Shown here: in pieces, positions 19,150-27,792 of the stretch
Position numbering within the stretch: the stretch's first letter is position 1
How the letters are laid out: each line of letters begins with the position of its first letter
Assembly: GCA_021810525.1 (NCBI GenBank)
Contig: JAJZIP010000001.1
Span: 17,781-81,780 of the forward strand
Source of the DNA: Actinomycetes bacterium
GTDB lineage: Bacteria > Actinomycetota > Acidimicrobiia > Acidimicrobiales > Acidimicrobiaceae
Reading direction: 5' to 3'
Length of the DNA: 64,000 nucleotides
Program-made: the position numbers and the translations under genes
Notes under the pieces: generated by a model
Databases searched by the model: none
What the model saw: the letters and a program-made list of their open reading frames with translations, nothing else
Told to the model about the DNA's origin: nothing

Positions 19150-19842
19150 ATGCACGCGGATACAACACCTCCAGTTACTGAATCGCACGTTAGACGCGAT
19201 GGATCAGCGATGAACTATGCCTACGAGAATATTAAGGCAGCGATTCTAGAGGGGAGATATGCCCCAGGTACCCGACTTACCGAGGATGATCTGGCAAAGA
19301 ATCTTAAGGTTAGCCGCACGCCTGTACGGGAAGCATTGCACCTACTCGAATCTGAAATGCTTGTTGAGACGGTTCCACGGGTTGGCCTCATTGTCCCAAT
19401 TGCTACTATGGTCGACCTCGAGGAGATCTTTGAAGTTCGCTGGGTGGTCGATGGACATGCAGCGCGACTGGCAGCAAAGTGGATTACCAAAGGAGAACTC
19501 CTAGCGTTGGGATCAACTAACGAGCGTATTGCCGAAGCTGCCGCCGCAGCTGACGAAGCCGCTATTGGCCGTGCCAACCTTGTCTTTCATCGACAAATTC
19601 TCGAGGCCGCTCACAATCGACGGTTACTCAGAATCAACCGCGGTGTAGCAGATATGCTTAGCTTGGTGATGCAACAGACCACTCTCAAAGGTGCTGAACA
19701 CCGCGTCTTTACCGAGCACCGTCGGATTCTCGCTGCGCTTCAGGCTGGGGATCCCGATGCCGCTGAAGCTGCTGCCAAAAAACATGTGGAAGCCGGTTTG
19801 GAGTTTCATAGGCGACACTTAGCGGAGGCGCAACCTCATTAG
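19150..19842 (+). CDS. GntR-family (FCD) transcriptional regulator 2
   Basis: About 230 residues. The winged helix-turn-helix includes YAPGTRLTEDDLAKNLKVS and TPVREALHLLESEMLVETVP, and the FCD domain includes EIFEVRWVVDGHAARLAA, FHRQILEAAHNRRLL and EHRRILAALQAGDP. It belongs to a different subgroup from regulators 1 and 3. ATG 19150 is used. ATG 19210 is also possible, and an open frame extends back to 18895 without protein-like content. It is divergent from the VWA-tct operon and is its most likely regulator, probably sensing a carboxylate. Confidence 0.88.
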   Translation: MHADTTPPVTESHVRRDGSAMNYAYENIKAAILEGRYAPGTRLTEDDLAKNLKVSRTPVREALHLLESEMLVETVPRVGLIVPIATMVDLEEIFEVRWVVDGHAARLAAKWITKGELLALGSTNERIAEAAAAADEAAIGRANLVFHRQILEAAHNRRLLRINRGVADMLSLVMQQTTLKGAEHRVFTEHRRILAALQAGDPDAAEAAAKKHVEAGLEFHRRHLAEAQPH

Positions 19843-20390
19843 CCACGATCGTGACTGCGATTAAACCAAGTGCTATACTCCTCAGAAGAGGTGGCTCAGG
19901 GTGGGTTAAATGGCTTCATTTCTCCGGCCACGACTTCAGTAGCAGTTACTCCATTGAGGATCTCTCCAGCCCGAAGGGGACCATTTTCGGGCAGCTCGGG
20001 CTCGTCACAGTATCACGTCCTGCCTGGTCCTTTCTGCCTGAGCGCCAAGCGCTACCATATCTGATGCTCTTGCATCTGCTCCACGGGCGTTTTCAGTCTC
20101 CAATTGTCGGTCGGTGTGGCCATACGGAATAGCTCGATTCCGAACAGCCGATGCCCCTAGGCAAGTATGTTGCGTGCGACTCCAGCATCTTTATCTTGTC
20201 ACACAACGCAAAGCCAACAAGTTTTGTAGCACTTTCGCGTTCATGTACTACAAGCTCGGCAAAATGCCGCCTGCTCAGTCCGGAGTCAAGTCTCAATTTC
20301 GACTAGTTCCCCCCCTTATGATCGAGCAATCCACCCCTACTAGGTCGCCTTCTCGTGACCAGGTTGGCACATCGGATGCGGGCGCCATGA
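19843..20390. other. Intergenic stretch with no supported gene
   Basis: This lies between two converging genes, GntR 2 and the thiolase. Short frames on both strands lack ribosome sites and motifs. I found no obvious terminator hairpin with a U tract, although one is expected. Confidence 0.5.
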
Positions 20391-21533
20391 TCACGCCACC
20401 AAGATGTTGACGGTGCAGGCGGTGCCTTCTACTCCTTGGGCCTTGCCGCCTCTGCAGTGTGCGACTCCAACCTTGGCGTTTTCTATTTGGCGTTCACCGG
20501 CGTCTCCCCGGAGCTGTCTAACCAGCTCCACAACTTGAGCGACGCCGGTGGCGCCAAGGGGGTGACCCTTTCCAAGAAGGCCTCCTGAGGCATTGACAGG
20601 GAGAGTCCCGTTTATGTCCATCTCGCCCTTTTTCACTCTGGCCACGTACTCTCCATGGGGAACCAGTCCCATGCCCTCGACCCGCAAAGCCTCGGCGATG
20701 GAGAAGCAATCATGGACCTCTGCGAAGTTGATATCGCCTGGGCCGACTCCTGAGTCCTCGTAAGCTGCCTTCGCGGTACGCCAGGTCAGATCCTCTACCG
20801 TCATGTCGACAAGGCCCACCTCGGTACGCCCGCTTCTTAGAGCGCTGGCTGCAAGCTTTATGGCCCTGCCTCCGCCGAAATGGTTGAGCTTGGCCTTGCT
20901 CACCATGACTACGGCTGCCGCACCATCGCTGATCGGAGCGCATTCATGCAGCCGCAGGGGATCGGCAATCAGACGGCCCTGCATGACTTCATCCAAGGTG
21001 ACCGGCTTTTTGAAATGCGAAAGCGGATTCATGGCGGCATTTCTCTTGTTCTTCACCGCTATCTGAGCTATGTCTTTTGGTTCGACTCCATATTGAGCCA
21101 TGTACCGCTGGGCCCTCATGGCATAGATCCCCGGCATGGTTAGCCCAAGTTGAGCCTCTATGTCAGTTGGATCTGGAGCCAGAGCTCCTCTGAACATCGT
21201 GGTCATGTGCTCCACTCCGAGCGCCAGCACAACGTCGTAGGCACCGGCCCTAAGGGCCAGCGAGGCGTCCCAGATAGCTGTGGACCCCGACGAACAGGCG
21301 TTTTCGACGTTGGCTATGGGAATTCCTGAGAGTCCAGCCGCGTAAAGGGCGCGCTGTCCCATCGCCATCCCTTGATAGACATGTCCAACCCATGCGGCGC
21401 CTATCTCGGCACGGCTCACCCCGGCGTCGGACAGGGCCAGATTCACCGCCTCTGCACCAAGATCCGCTGCCGACCTACCCGGATGCTTGCCGAAAGGCGT
21501 CATCCCGATCCCTAACACATACACGTCTTCCAT
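20391..21533 (-). CDS. Thiolase-family acyl-CoA acyltransferase (SCP2/SCPx type)
   Basis: A 380-residue thiolase. The nucleophile is Cys80 in ENACSSGS; other active-site blocks are EVHDCFSIAEAL and KGHPLGATGVAQV, with HCRGG near the C terminus. The SCP2-like type, rather than classical FadA, fits the HDCFS block and the neighbouring DUF35 gene, since such thiolases often bind a DUF35 partner. It would cleave a 3-ketoacyl-CoA made by the upstream crotonase and SDR. AAGGAGG lies about 8 nt before ATG 21533. It is the last gene of the minus-strand operon beginning at 24919. Confidence 0.93.
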   Translation of the reverse strand: MEDVYVLGIGMTPFGKHPGRSAADLGAEAVNLALSDAGVSRAEIGAAWVGHVYQGMAMGQRALYAAGLSGIPIANVENACSSGSTAIWDASLALRAGAYDVVLALGVEHMTTMFRGALAPDPTDIEAQLGLTMPGIYAMRAQRYMAQYGVEPKDIAQIAVKNKRNAAMNPLSHFKKPVTLDEVMQGRLIADPLRLHECAPISDGAAAVVMVSKAKLNHFGGGRAIKLAASALRSGRTEVGLVDMTVEDLTWRTAKAAYEDSGVGPGDINFAEVHDCFSIAEALRVEGMGLVPHGEYVARVKKGEMDINGTLPVNASGGLLGKGHPLGATGVAQVVELVRQLRGDAGERQIENAKVGVAHCRGGKAQGVEGTACTVNILVA

Positions 21534-21626
21534 AGAAGACCCTCCTTCTGCGACTCTTATGCCGAGACACTCCCAGCACACCAGCAGCATTGAAGCTGCG
21601 AACCTGTGACGCTCACCGACCGCAAC

Positions 21627-22031
21627 TCAAAGCCTCAAGCTGGCATGAGGAGTTGAAACCGCCATGCCATCTTCCAACCTCGGGCCGGCTCCCATTATGA
21701 TCTCCACCTCAGCGCCTATCGGAGGCGGCTCTGTGCCGGCGAAAGGCAGGAGAACTCGAACATCTTCTGGAAAATCCACATAGACGAGAACGTATGGAGT
21801 CTTGAACTCAGGAGTCGACTGCCTGGCGACAGTGAACGTATATACGGTTCCACTGCTCGAAAGCAAGATGTCCTCCAAAGAGTCCGTCCCGTCGCTGGGG
21901 CAGATCTCCCTAGGGGGGTAGAGAGCTGCGCCACAGGAAGGGCACCTGCTCGCACGGAGGCGAACCTTGCCGTTTTGAGTCGTGAAATCGACGATTCCCA
22001 CTGGGCCTTCCGCTTCATCTAAGCTGACCAT
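21627..22031 (-). CDS. DUF35 / Zn-ribbon OB-fold protein
   Basis: A 134-residue protein. An N-terminal rubredoxin-like zinc ribbon has CPSCG (C30, C33) and CPSDG (C44, with Asp at the fourth ligand position), followed by an OB fold with GTVYTFTVA and TPYVLVYVDFPEDVRVL. DUF35 proteins pair with SCP2-type thiolases, or with steroid side-chain aldolases, as acyl-CoA channelling subunits, which matches the downstream thiolase. GAGGAGAG precedes ATG 22031; an in-frame extension to 22139 would overlap the SDR gene. The missing fourth Cys may weaken zinc binding. Confidence 0.88.
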   Translation of the reverse strand: MVSLDEAEGPVGIVDFTTQNGKVRLRASRCPSCGAALYPPREICPSDGTDSLEDILLSSSGTVYTFTVARQSTPEFKTPYVLVYVDFPEDVRVLLPFAGTEPPPIGAEVEIIMGAGPRLEDGMAVSTPHASLRL

Positions 22032-22078
22032 AGATCTCTCCTCGTAAAGTTGGCAATGACACTTAGCTCGAATATCTC

Positions 22079-22825
22079 TCAATAGGCTCCAACGCTTCTG
22101 CCGCCGCAGACATAGAGCACTTGGCCTGTTATGTACCATGAGTCATCATCGGCAAAGAATCTCACCGCGTGGCCGATATCAGAAGGGCTTCCGATTCGTC
22201 CAACAGGGACGGTTCTTGTCAGCTTCTCCTGGTTCTCTGGGCTCAGGCTGCGAAACAGCGGGCTGTCCACAAGCCCCGGCGCAATTGCATTGGCGGTTAT
22301 CTGGTACTTTGCAAACTCGAGAGCGAGCGTGCGGGTAAAGCTCACCACCGCGCCTTTGGATGCCGAGTAGTTCGCCTGTCCCGCCCCGCCGAGCCAAGCA
22401 CGGGAGCCGATGTTGACTATCCGTCCATAGCTGGCTTGCATCATCGGCCCAACGGCGGCCTGGGTGCAGAGGAACTGGGACTTGAGATTCACCCTGATGA
22501 CCTCGTCCCAATCCTCTTCGCTCATCTTCACCAGCCACTTGTCACGGGCTATGCCGGCGTTGTTCACCAAGATGTCCACCCCGGAGAAGCTGTCCATGGC
22601 GTACTCCACAAGCCCAGTGGCACCCTCTTTGGTCGAGATGTCGCCCACGTAGTATCCGGCTTCATGCCCAGATGCCTTGATGTCGTCGCAGAGCGAGGCG
22701 ACCCTTTGAGCGTCTACGTCGTTTAGGACCACCTTGGCTCCGGCCGCAGCCAGGCTCCGTGCAATTCCCTCGCCGATCCCCTGGCCGGAGCCGGTGATCA
22801 AAGCAACACGATCCTTTACTCCCAT
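22079..22825 (-). CDS. Short-chain dehydrogenase/reductase (3-hydroxyacyl-CoA or FabG-like)
   Basis: A 248-residue classical SDR. The cofactor motif is TGSGQGIGEG, NNAG is present and the catalytic Ser-Tyr-Lys set is NIGSR, then YSASK. An Asp after strand 2 (LNDVD) suggests NAD+ preference. In this operon it would oxidise the 3-hydroxyacyl-CoA made by the crotonase, and the ketone would go to the thiolase. The 7-nt gap to the upstream enoyl-CoA hydratase gene indicates co-transcription. FabG-like reductases look the same, so the direction is inferred from context. Confidence 0.92.
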   Translation of the reverse strand: MGVKDRVALITGSGQGIGEGIARSLAAAGAKVVLNDVDAQRVASLCDDIKASGHEAGYYVGDISTKEGATGLVEYAMDSFSGVDILVNNAGIARDKWLVKMSEEDWDEVIRVNLKSQFLCTQAAVGPMMQASYGRIVNIGSRAWLGGAGQANYSASKGAVVSFTRTLALEFAKYQITANAIAPGLVDSPLFRSLSPENQEKLTRTVPVGRIGSPSDIGHAVRFFADDDSWYITGQVLYVCGGRSVGAY

Positions 22826-22832
22826 CTTTGCA

Positions 22833-23615
22833 TCACCTTCCTAAGAACTTCGGAGGCCGCTTTTCGACAAAAGCGCGCATCCCTTCTTCCCTGTCCTCGG
22901 TTCCACGCAGGAATGCATGGCTTACCTGCTCGAACTCGAGACCGGTAGCCAGATCTGAACTGGTGGCCACATAGATGCTCGCCTTGATGCGGTCGATCGA
23001 GAGCGGAGCTTTTTCGGCGATCCTTCTTCCGAGATCCAAAGCGGCAGAAACGGCCTCGCCCTCTGCCACCACCTTGTTCACTATTTTGAGCCGGAATGCC
23101 TCATCTGCGCTGATGCGTTCACCGCCGAACATCAACTCCATCGCTACCGCTGGACCGGCCAGCCTTGTCAGGCGTTGAGTCCCTCCGGCTCCGGGCATGC
23201 TGCCTACGTTTGCTTCGGGAAATCCAAACCTCGCAGTGGTGTCTGCGATGCGGATGTCGCATGCCAGGGCCAATTCGAATCCCCCGCCCAGCACATACCC
23301 CGCCAGAGCGGCAATGACCGGCTTCGACATCTTTCCCATCGAAGAAAAGAGCTGCCTCACCACCTCTCCGAGGGGATCACGAGAGCTACCGGAGTCGTAC
23401 TCGGCCACCCTGGCTTTTAGATCCGCCCCCACCGAAAATGCCTTCGGTTGCCCACAAAGCACGACAGCACGGCACTCCATGGTCCTATCGAGCTGCTCGA
23501 ACAACTCCCCCAGCTCGCCAAGCATCTCGAAAGTGAGAGCGTTCAGGGCATCCGGCCTGTTCAGAGTTACAACCGACACACCATCGGCGAAAGACGACTG
23601 GATCAACTCGCTCAA
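22833..23615 (-). CDS. Enoyl-CoA hydratase/isomerase (crotonase family)
   Basis: A 260-residue crotonase. The oxyanion-hole blocks are [11 protein letters not shown] and [36 protein letters not shown] carries the Glu of the PE pair. It ends in KRPPKFLGR, a usual crotonase tail. TTG 23615 is the start, 11 nt after GGAGG. It hydrates an enoyl-CoA between the CoA-transferase and SDR steps. No acyl-CoA dehydrogenase is in the operon, so the substrate may already be unsaturated. Confidence 0.93.
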   Translation of the reverse strand: MSELIQSSFADGVSVVTLNRPDALNALTFEMLGELGELFEQLDRTMECRAVVLCGQPKAFSVGADLKARVAEYDSGSSRDPLGEVVRQLFSSMGKMSKPVIAALAGYVLGGGFELALACDIRIADTTARFGFPEANVGSMPGAGGTQRLTRLAGPAVAMELMFGGERISADEAFRLKIVNKVVAEGEAVSAALDLGRRIAEKAPLSIDRIKASIYVATSSDLATGLEFEQVSHAFLRGTEDREEGMRAFVEKRPPKFLGR

Positions 23616-23668
23616 TTGTCATCCACCTCCATAGACCAATCCTTTTCTCTAGCTACCGCACCCGGGCA

Positions 23669-24919
23669 TCATCTCCGGCTGGTGGAGTCAGCCGCCTCGT
23701 ACAATCCATCCGCCTGTTCCAACTGCTCCACAACCCCTTCTGAAAGCCAGTGCCTGACCAAGTCCATCGAAACCCCGGCAACTTCGGTCAGTATCTCGAT
23801 GCTGTTCTCACCAGGAAGTGGCGCCGGCCTCTGGACACGAGCCGGCGTCGATGACAATTTGGCAGCCATCCCCACCCCGGGCATCTTTCCCAATGCCGGA
23901 TGATAAACCGTGGGAAAACGATCCTCGGTGTTGAGGTGGCCTTCCCTGGCCAAAGAGTCGTAGTCGTATATCTTGGCACAGACCACATCGGCGGCTTCAA
24001 GCCTCGTGATCCACTCATCGGTGGAGGCTTTGTTGAAGACAAGAGAGAGCTCGCGATGAAGCTCTTTGCGGTTGGCGACTCTTAGATCGATCTCTGAAAA
24101 ACGACTGTCGTTGCATAGCTCTGGACGCTCGATGGCCTCGGTGAACTTCCTCCAGCGGTCCGGCCAGTAGGCCGCCACCATGATATGGCCGTCCTTGGTG
24201 GGGAACGCCTCGTTGGGGGCGGCATAAGGGGCAGCGCTGCCTTGGCGGCCGGGAGATTCACCGCTTGCCTGGAACATCGAAAATGGCACGGTCTGGAACA
24301 AAAGCATCGAGTCCAGCAGGGAAGCGTCGACCCTCTGGCCCAGGCCACTAACTTGACGGGCCAGCAACGCCAGAAGGATTCCCTGCACCGCTACGAGACC
24401 TCCTACGGTGTCGGCTGCCGGAACACCGACCTTTACTGGTGCGCCGCCAGGCTCTCCGGTAACGCTCATGATTCCGGAGATGGCCTGGACTATTCCATCC
24501 ACGCCCGGCTTGTCCCGCCAGGGCCCATCGGGGCCAAAGGCGGAGATGGAGCACCAGATCAATTCCGGCCTCTCAGAAGCGAGAGCCTGGTATGAGAGCC
24601 CTAAACGGTCCAGCACTCCGGGCCTGAAGCTCTCTATGACTACGTCACAGACCTTGGACAAGCTCAAAAGAACATCACGGCCACAGAGATGTTTGAGGTT
24701 GACGACGATGGAGCGCTTGTTGCGGTTCATGCCCAGATATGCGGCAGCTTGACCCCCGATGAACGGCGGGCCGAGCTTGCGCCCCCACTCTCCACCAGGT
24801 GGATCCACCTTTATGACCTCGGCGCCATACTCGCCGAGCATCATTGCTGCGATCGGTCCTGCAGCTCCTTGAGAGAGATCTAATACCCTTACTCCCTCAA
24901 GCGGTGAGCGCACTGCCAC
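23669..24919 (-). CDS. CaiB/BaiF family (class III) CoA-transferase
   Basis: A 416-residue class III CoA-transferase. It starts LEGVRVLDLSQGAAGP, has GAEVIKVDPPGG and MNRNKRSIVVNL, and the catalytic Asp is D170 in GVPAADTVGG. It moves CoA from a donor thioester to a free acid, which would activate the substrate of the operon without ATP. It is the first gene of the five-gene set leading to crotonase, SDR, DUF35 and thiolase. Substrate identity is unknown; members use carnitine, oxalate, benzylsuccinate or bile acids. A promoter should lie in 24920-25100. Confidence 0.93.
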   Translation of the reverse strand: MAVRSPLEGVRVLDLSQGAAGPIAAMMLGEYGAEVIKVDPPGGEWGRKLGPPFIGGQAAAYLGMNRNKRSIVVNLKHLCGRDVLLSLSKVCDVVIESFRPGVLDRLGLSYQALASERPELIWCSISAFGPDGPWRDKPGVDGIVQAISGIMSVTGEPGGAPVKVGVPAADTVGGLVAVQGILLALLARQVSGLGQRVDASLLDSMLLFQTVPFSMFQASGESPGRQGSAAPYAAPNEAFPTKDGHIMVAAYWPDRWRKFTEAIERPELCNDSRFSEIDLRVANRKELHRELSLVFNKASTDEWITRLEAADVVCAKIYDYDSLAREGHLNTEDRFPTVYHPALGKMPGVGMAAKLSSTPARVQRPAPLPGENSIEILTEVAGVSMDLVRHWLSEGVVEQLEQADGLYEAADSTSRR

Positions 24920-25303
24920 CTACCCCCTCTTTGCTCTCACCATCGCTGTCTTGAGCAGCGATAGCCAACCTGCCCACCTCGTAGCCTGAAGCTCGCCATG
25001 GAGGGGTGTGAGCGTCGAGGTCACTGCCACGGCACTCGATTTCAACGTCTCTTTTCCTGGATTCCGACAAAGGGCTCATTTACTTTCTTGCCTTGCTACC
25101 TTCTTTGATAATCTTTCCTTTAGCATCGAATACGTGTGGCTTCGAGTGTTGGTACACGTCTAGCCGAAAACGAATCCATGACCCACGACTGTGCAGATTG
25201 TTCCTCCTGCTTCACTCCAGTAATCCCGAGCCTGACTGTGAGCCATTCTTAATCTCCATAGTCATTTGTTGATGAAGGTTCGTCGACGCTATACCAGAAA
25301 GAC
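24920..25303. other. Intergenic region upstream of the CoA-thioester operon
   Basis: No gene is supported. It separates the end of the minus-strand binding-protein gene from the CoA-transferase start and should contain the latter's promoter. A+T-rich DNA is at 25080-25140. Confidence 0.45.
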
Positions 25304-26491
25304 CTAACCAAGACCCCATAGTTTCTTATAGCCAGCAACATAGGCATTGCCGAAGACGCTGCTCAAATCAGATGTGAATTGCAGGCCAGCAAGGTTTTGC
25401 TTGTCAAGATAGCGAATTGGAATTACTGGATTTCCAGGTTTCATTCCACTCATTGCGCGGAGGGCCTGATCCATTGCTTCCCATCCTGACCAAGGAGCAG
25501 AGGAACCAGGATCCGCGATCATAATAGGTCCCTTCTGAACCAGCGCAACAGTTGCTGGACCATTGCTGCCAGAAGTTATGACGTCAACACGGCCAGAAGC
25601 ACCTGCCTGGCTTACCCCAGCGTTCGCAAAGATGGAAGGGGTATCACTTACAGGAAATATGTAGTTGAGGTTCGGATTGGCGAGGATTAGTGACGAGGTC
25701 GCTCCAGCAACCTTTGTTGCCCAATTCGTGGGCTCAATGTCTTGGCTGGAGACAATGTGGCAGTTGGGGCAGGTGGAGAACACTGCATTTATACCCTTGA
25801 CGACCCCTGAACTGATTGGATTATCAAAAGTGATCAATGCGGCATTGACGTTACCGCCTGAAGACTGCACTATCGCAGTGTCAGCCATCAGCCGCCCCAA
25901 CTCTACCCACGACGGCCCTGAACCGCCGAATATGTTTGAACCGAAACCCTGACCAGCTATTCCAGGTGTGGGTTCACCAGCAACGACATCCACGATGGGA
26001 ATTTTTGCGGCATTTGCTGCAGCCACCGATGATGGTACCTGTGATGTTGGTACACCTGCAAGAATTATCGCCCCTACCTGTTGGTCAATTCCCTCCTGTA
26101 TACCCTGTTCTATGGTGCTAATCGTACCTTGACCATTGAAGGTCTGAACTTGGATTCCAGCCGCTTGTCCAGCCTGCACGATTGCGGCGGAAATATTTTG
26201 CAAGGACGGGGCTGGAGCGTCCAACACAACCAACACTTTCTTTCCCCGAAGCTTGGAAACGTCAATTGCCGGACCAGGGTCGGTGAAGGTAGGTATTGAA
26301 GTGTACTTGGCAATCTCAGCTTTGGCCTGAGCGACTCGGCTCGCCGCCGACACAGTAGTCGACGTATTCTTGGCTGAACTAGTTGTGGTAGCTGACGATG
26401 AAGTCGAGCTTCCACAAGCTGCGACTAATATAGATATTGCCACAAAACTACTCGATGTCGCGACTGGTCGCCTACATTTCAGTTTCATTTT
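25304..26491 (-). CDS. Periplasmic-binding-protein-like lipoprotein (sugar/autoinducer type)
   Basis: A 395-residue lipoprotein. The signal peptide ends in ILVAAC (Cys25), followed by a Ser/Thr linker. The mature part resembles ribose/AI-2-type periplasmic binding proteins: KVLVVLDAPAPSL, then GIQEGIDQQVGAIILAGVP and AAANAAKIPIVDV. GAGG precedes ATG 26491, and an open extension to 26749 lacks lipoprotein features at its start. No ABC permease or ATPase of this class is in the window, so it is an orphan receptor or feeds a distant transporter. It lies upstream of the CoA operon on the same strand, 384 nt away. Confidence 0.88.
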   Translation of the reverse strand, partial: KMKLKCRRPVATSSSFVAISILVAACGSSTSSSATTTSSAKNTSTTVSAASRVAQAKAEIAKYTSIPTFTDPGPAIDVSKLRGKKVLVVLDAPAPSLQNISAAIVQAGQAAGIQVQTFNGQGTISTIEQGIQEGIDQQVGAIILAGVPTSQVPSSVAAANAAKIPIVDVVAGEPTPGIAGQGFGSNIFGGSGPSWVELGRLMADTAIVQSSGGNVNAALITFDNPISSGVVKGINAVFSTCPNCHIVSSQDIEPTNWATKVAGATSSLILANPNLNYIFPVSDTPSIFANAGVSQAGASGRVDVITSGSNGPATVALVQKGPIMIADPGSSAPWSGWEAMDQALRAMSGMKPGNPVIPIRYLDKQNLAGLQFTSDLSSVFGNAYVAGYKKLWGLG

Positions 26492-26504
26492 TCCTCGATT
26501 TCCG

Positions 26505-26900
26505 CTAGCTTTCTTGTTTCCTGGATCCTGATGAATGGGTATTACGCAAAGCAATAAGGAGACGTAACCTTTTCTCGCTATCCAAAACCAATGACGTATT
26601 TGCAGCGAATTTGGGGCGGATATGGGGCGACTCTCTAGAGGCCAAACCAATTGCCGGTAAGGATCTTGCACTGCGTTCGATCCGCAGACAATGGTGCCAC
26701 AGGGTGTCGAGAAGTTTGATCTCTTCGACGAGATCTTGACAGGTGTCAATGTTGTTGCATTCGTCGCGGATTAGATCGATTACACGAGCCGCAGTTATGC
26801 CAATAGTTCGCATCTGCTCACTGTGAACCAAGTCCACGTCTGCCCGATCCTCGAGACCCCGCAATATCTGTGTGACTCCGCTTCCCCCTGCCACCGCCAT
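26505..26900 (-). CDS. Possible hypothetical protein (weak)
   Basis: An open frame directly upstream of the binding-protein gene, from ATG 26900 behind AGGAAG. It has plausible composition, with a helical acidic stretch (RVIDLIRDECNNID, then DLVEEIKLLDTLWHH), but no recognisable domain. It may instead be chance. If real, it would be co-transcribed with the gene at 25304. Confidence 0.25.
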   Translation of the reverse strand: MAVAGGSGVTQILRGLEDRADVDLVHSEQMRTIGITAARVIDLIRDECNNIDTCQDLVEEIKLLDTLWHHCLRIERSARSLPAIGLASRESPHIRPKFAANTSLVLDSEKRLRLLIALRNTHSSGSRKQES

Positions 26901-26933
26901 CTTCCTAATTCCACTAGTTGACTTCGCAACCAA

Positions 26934-27792
26934 CTACACGGTGCCATACGCTCGTATGGCTTTGTATACATTAGCAAAGACTTGGAACATTTGCACATTT
27001 AATACGAATTGAATCACCTTTTGACGTGGCACCTCTTAGCTGGACAACGGCTCACACCGCTTAACGGCACCTGTGTCGAAAGAAAAGTAATGAAATGTTT
27101 TGAGCCTCCTCGGCCATAACGTGACGAAGCTGTCGGCCCATCCGTCCGGTAGGGTCATATGAACCGCTTGAGACTGAAGATGATCGCGCCACCAGGCCTT
27201 CTGGTCTGGCTCAGATGACTCGGTGGATGACTTGGCCGCAGTTCTTGTCGGATTGCTCGCCCGTTTGCTCCAAGAGAGGCCTGGTTCTCGGGGCTAAGCA
27301 GGGCTTTCGTCTTGCCGCATGCACCTTGCGTCTTCCGGCAGAGCTGTATCTCCCTACGGTCAGGCAATTCTCGCGACAATGGAGACCAAGCCTTCATTCC
27401 TTCGAAAAATTCGCCCTGAAAGTGCCTGCTAACCTCTGAGGTCTCTAGGGATCATGCTTTATCTGGTCATCTCCAATCCCACGAAGGTGTGGCTCTCAAA
27501 GCTCGTAATGTCAGCTCGAGACGACCTACCCGTCAAGAGTTCCGCGCTGTAAATTGGCCAAAAATGACAGCAGAACCTATTTCGGAACCACGTCTGGCTA
27601 CCGCCTTATCGTATGATGCCTGCGGCCTGGAGCACCGCTTGAGATTATTAGGCGCAATATCGAGAACGAAGGTTCCTCCAACCGTTTAGGTCACCCGATA
27701 GCCGGTGAGCAACCTTGACCCGTCTCAAATAGAGGCTACTTGAAACCTTGATACCTGCAAGGAGCCAGCTTCTTAGATGGCACGACCAGCGT
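26934..27792. other. Stretch with no supported gene
   Basis: About 860 bases between the possible hypothetical gene and the 3' end of the ThDP-enzyme gene. Short frames on both strands show no motifs, ribosome sites or transposon features that I can recognise. Confidence 0.5.
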
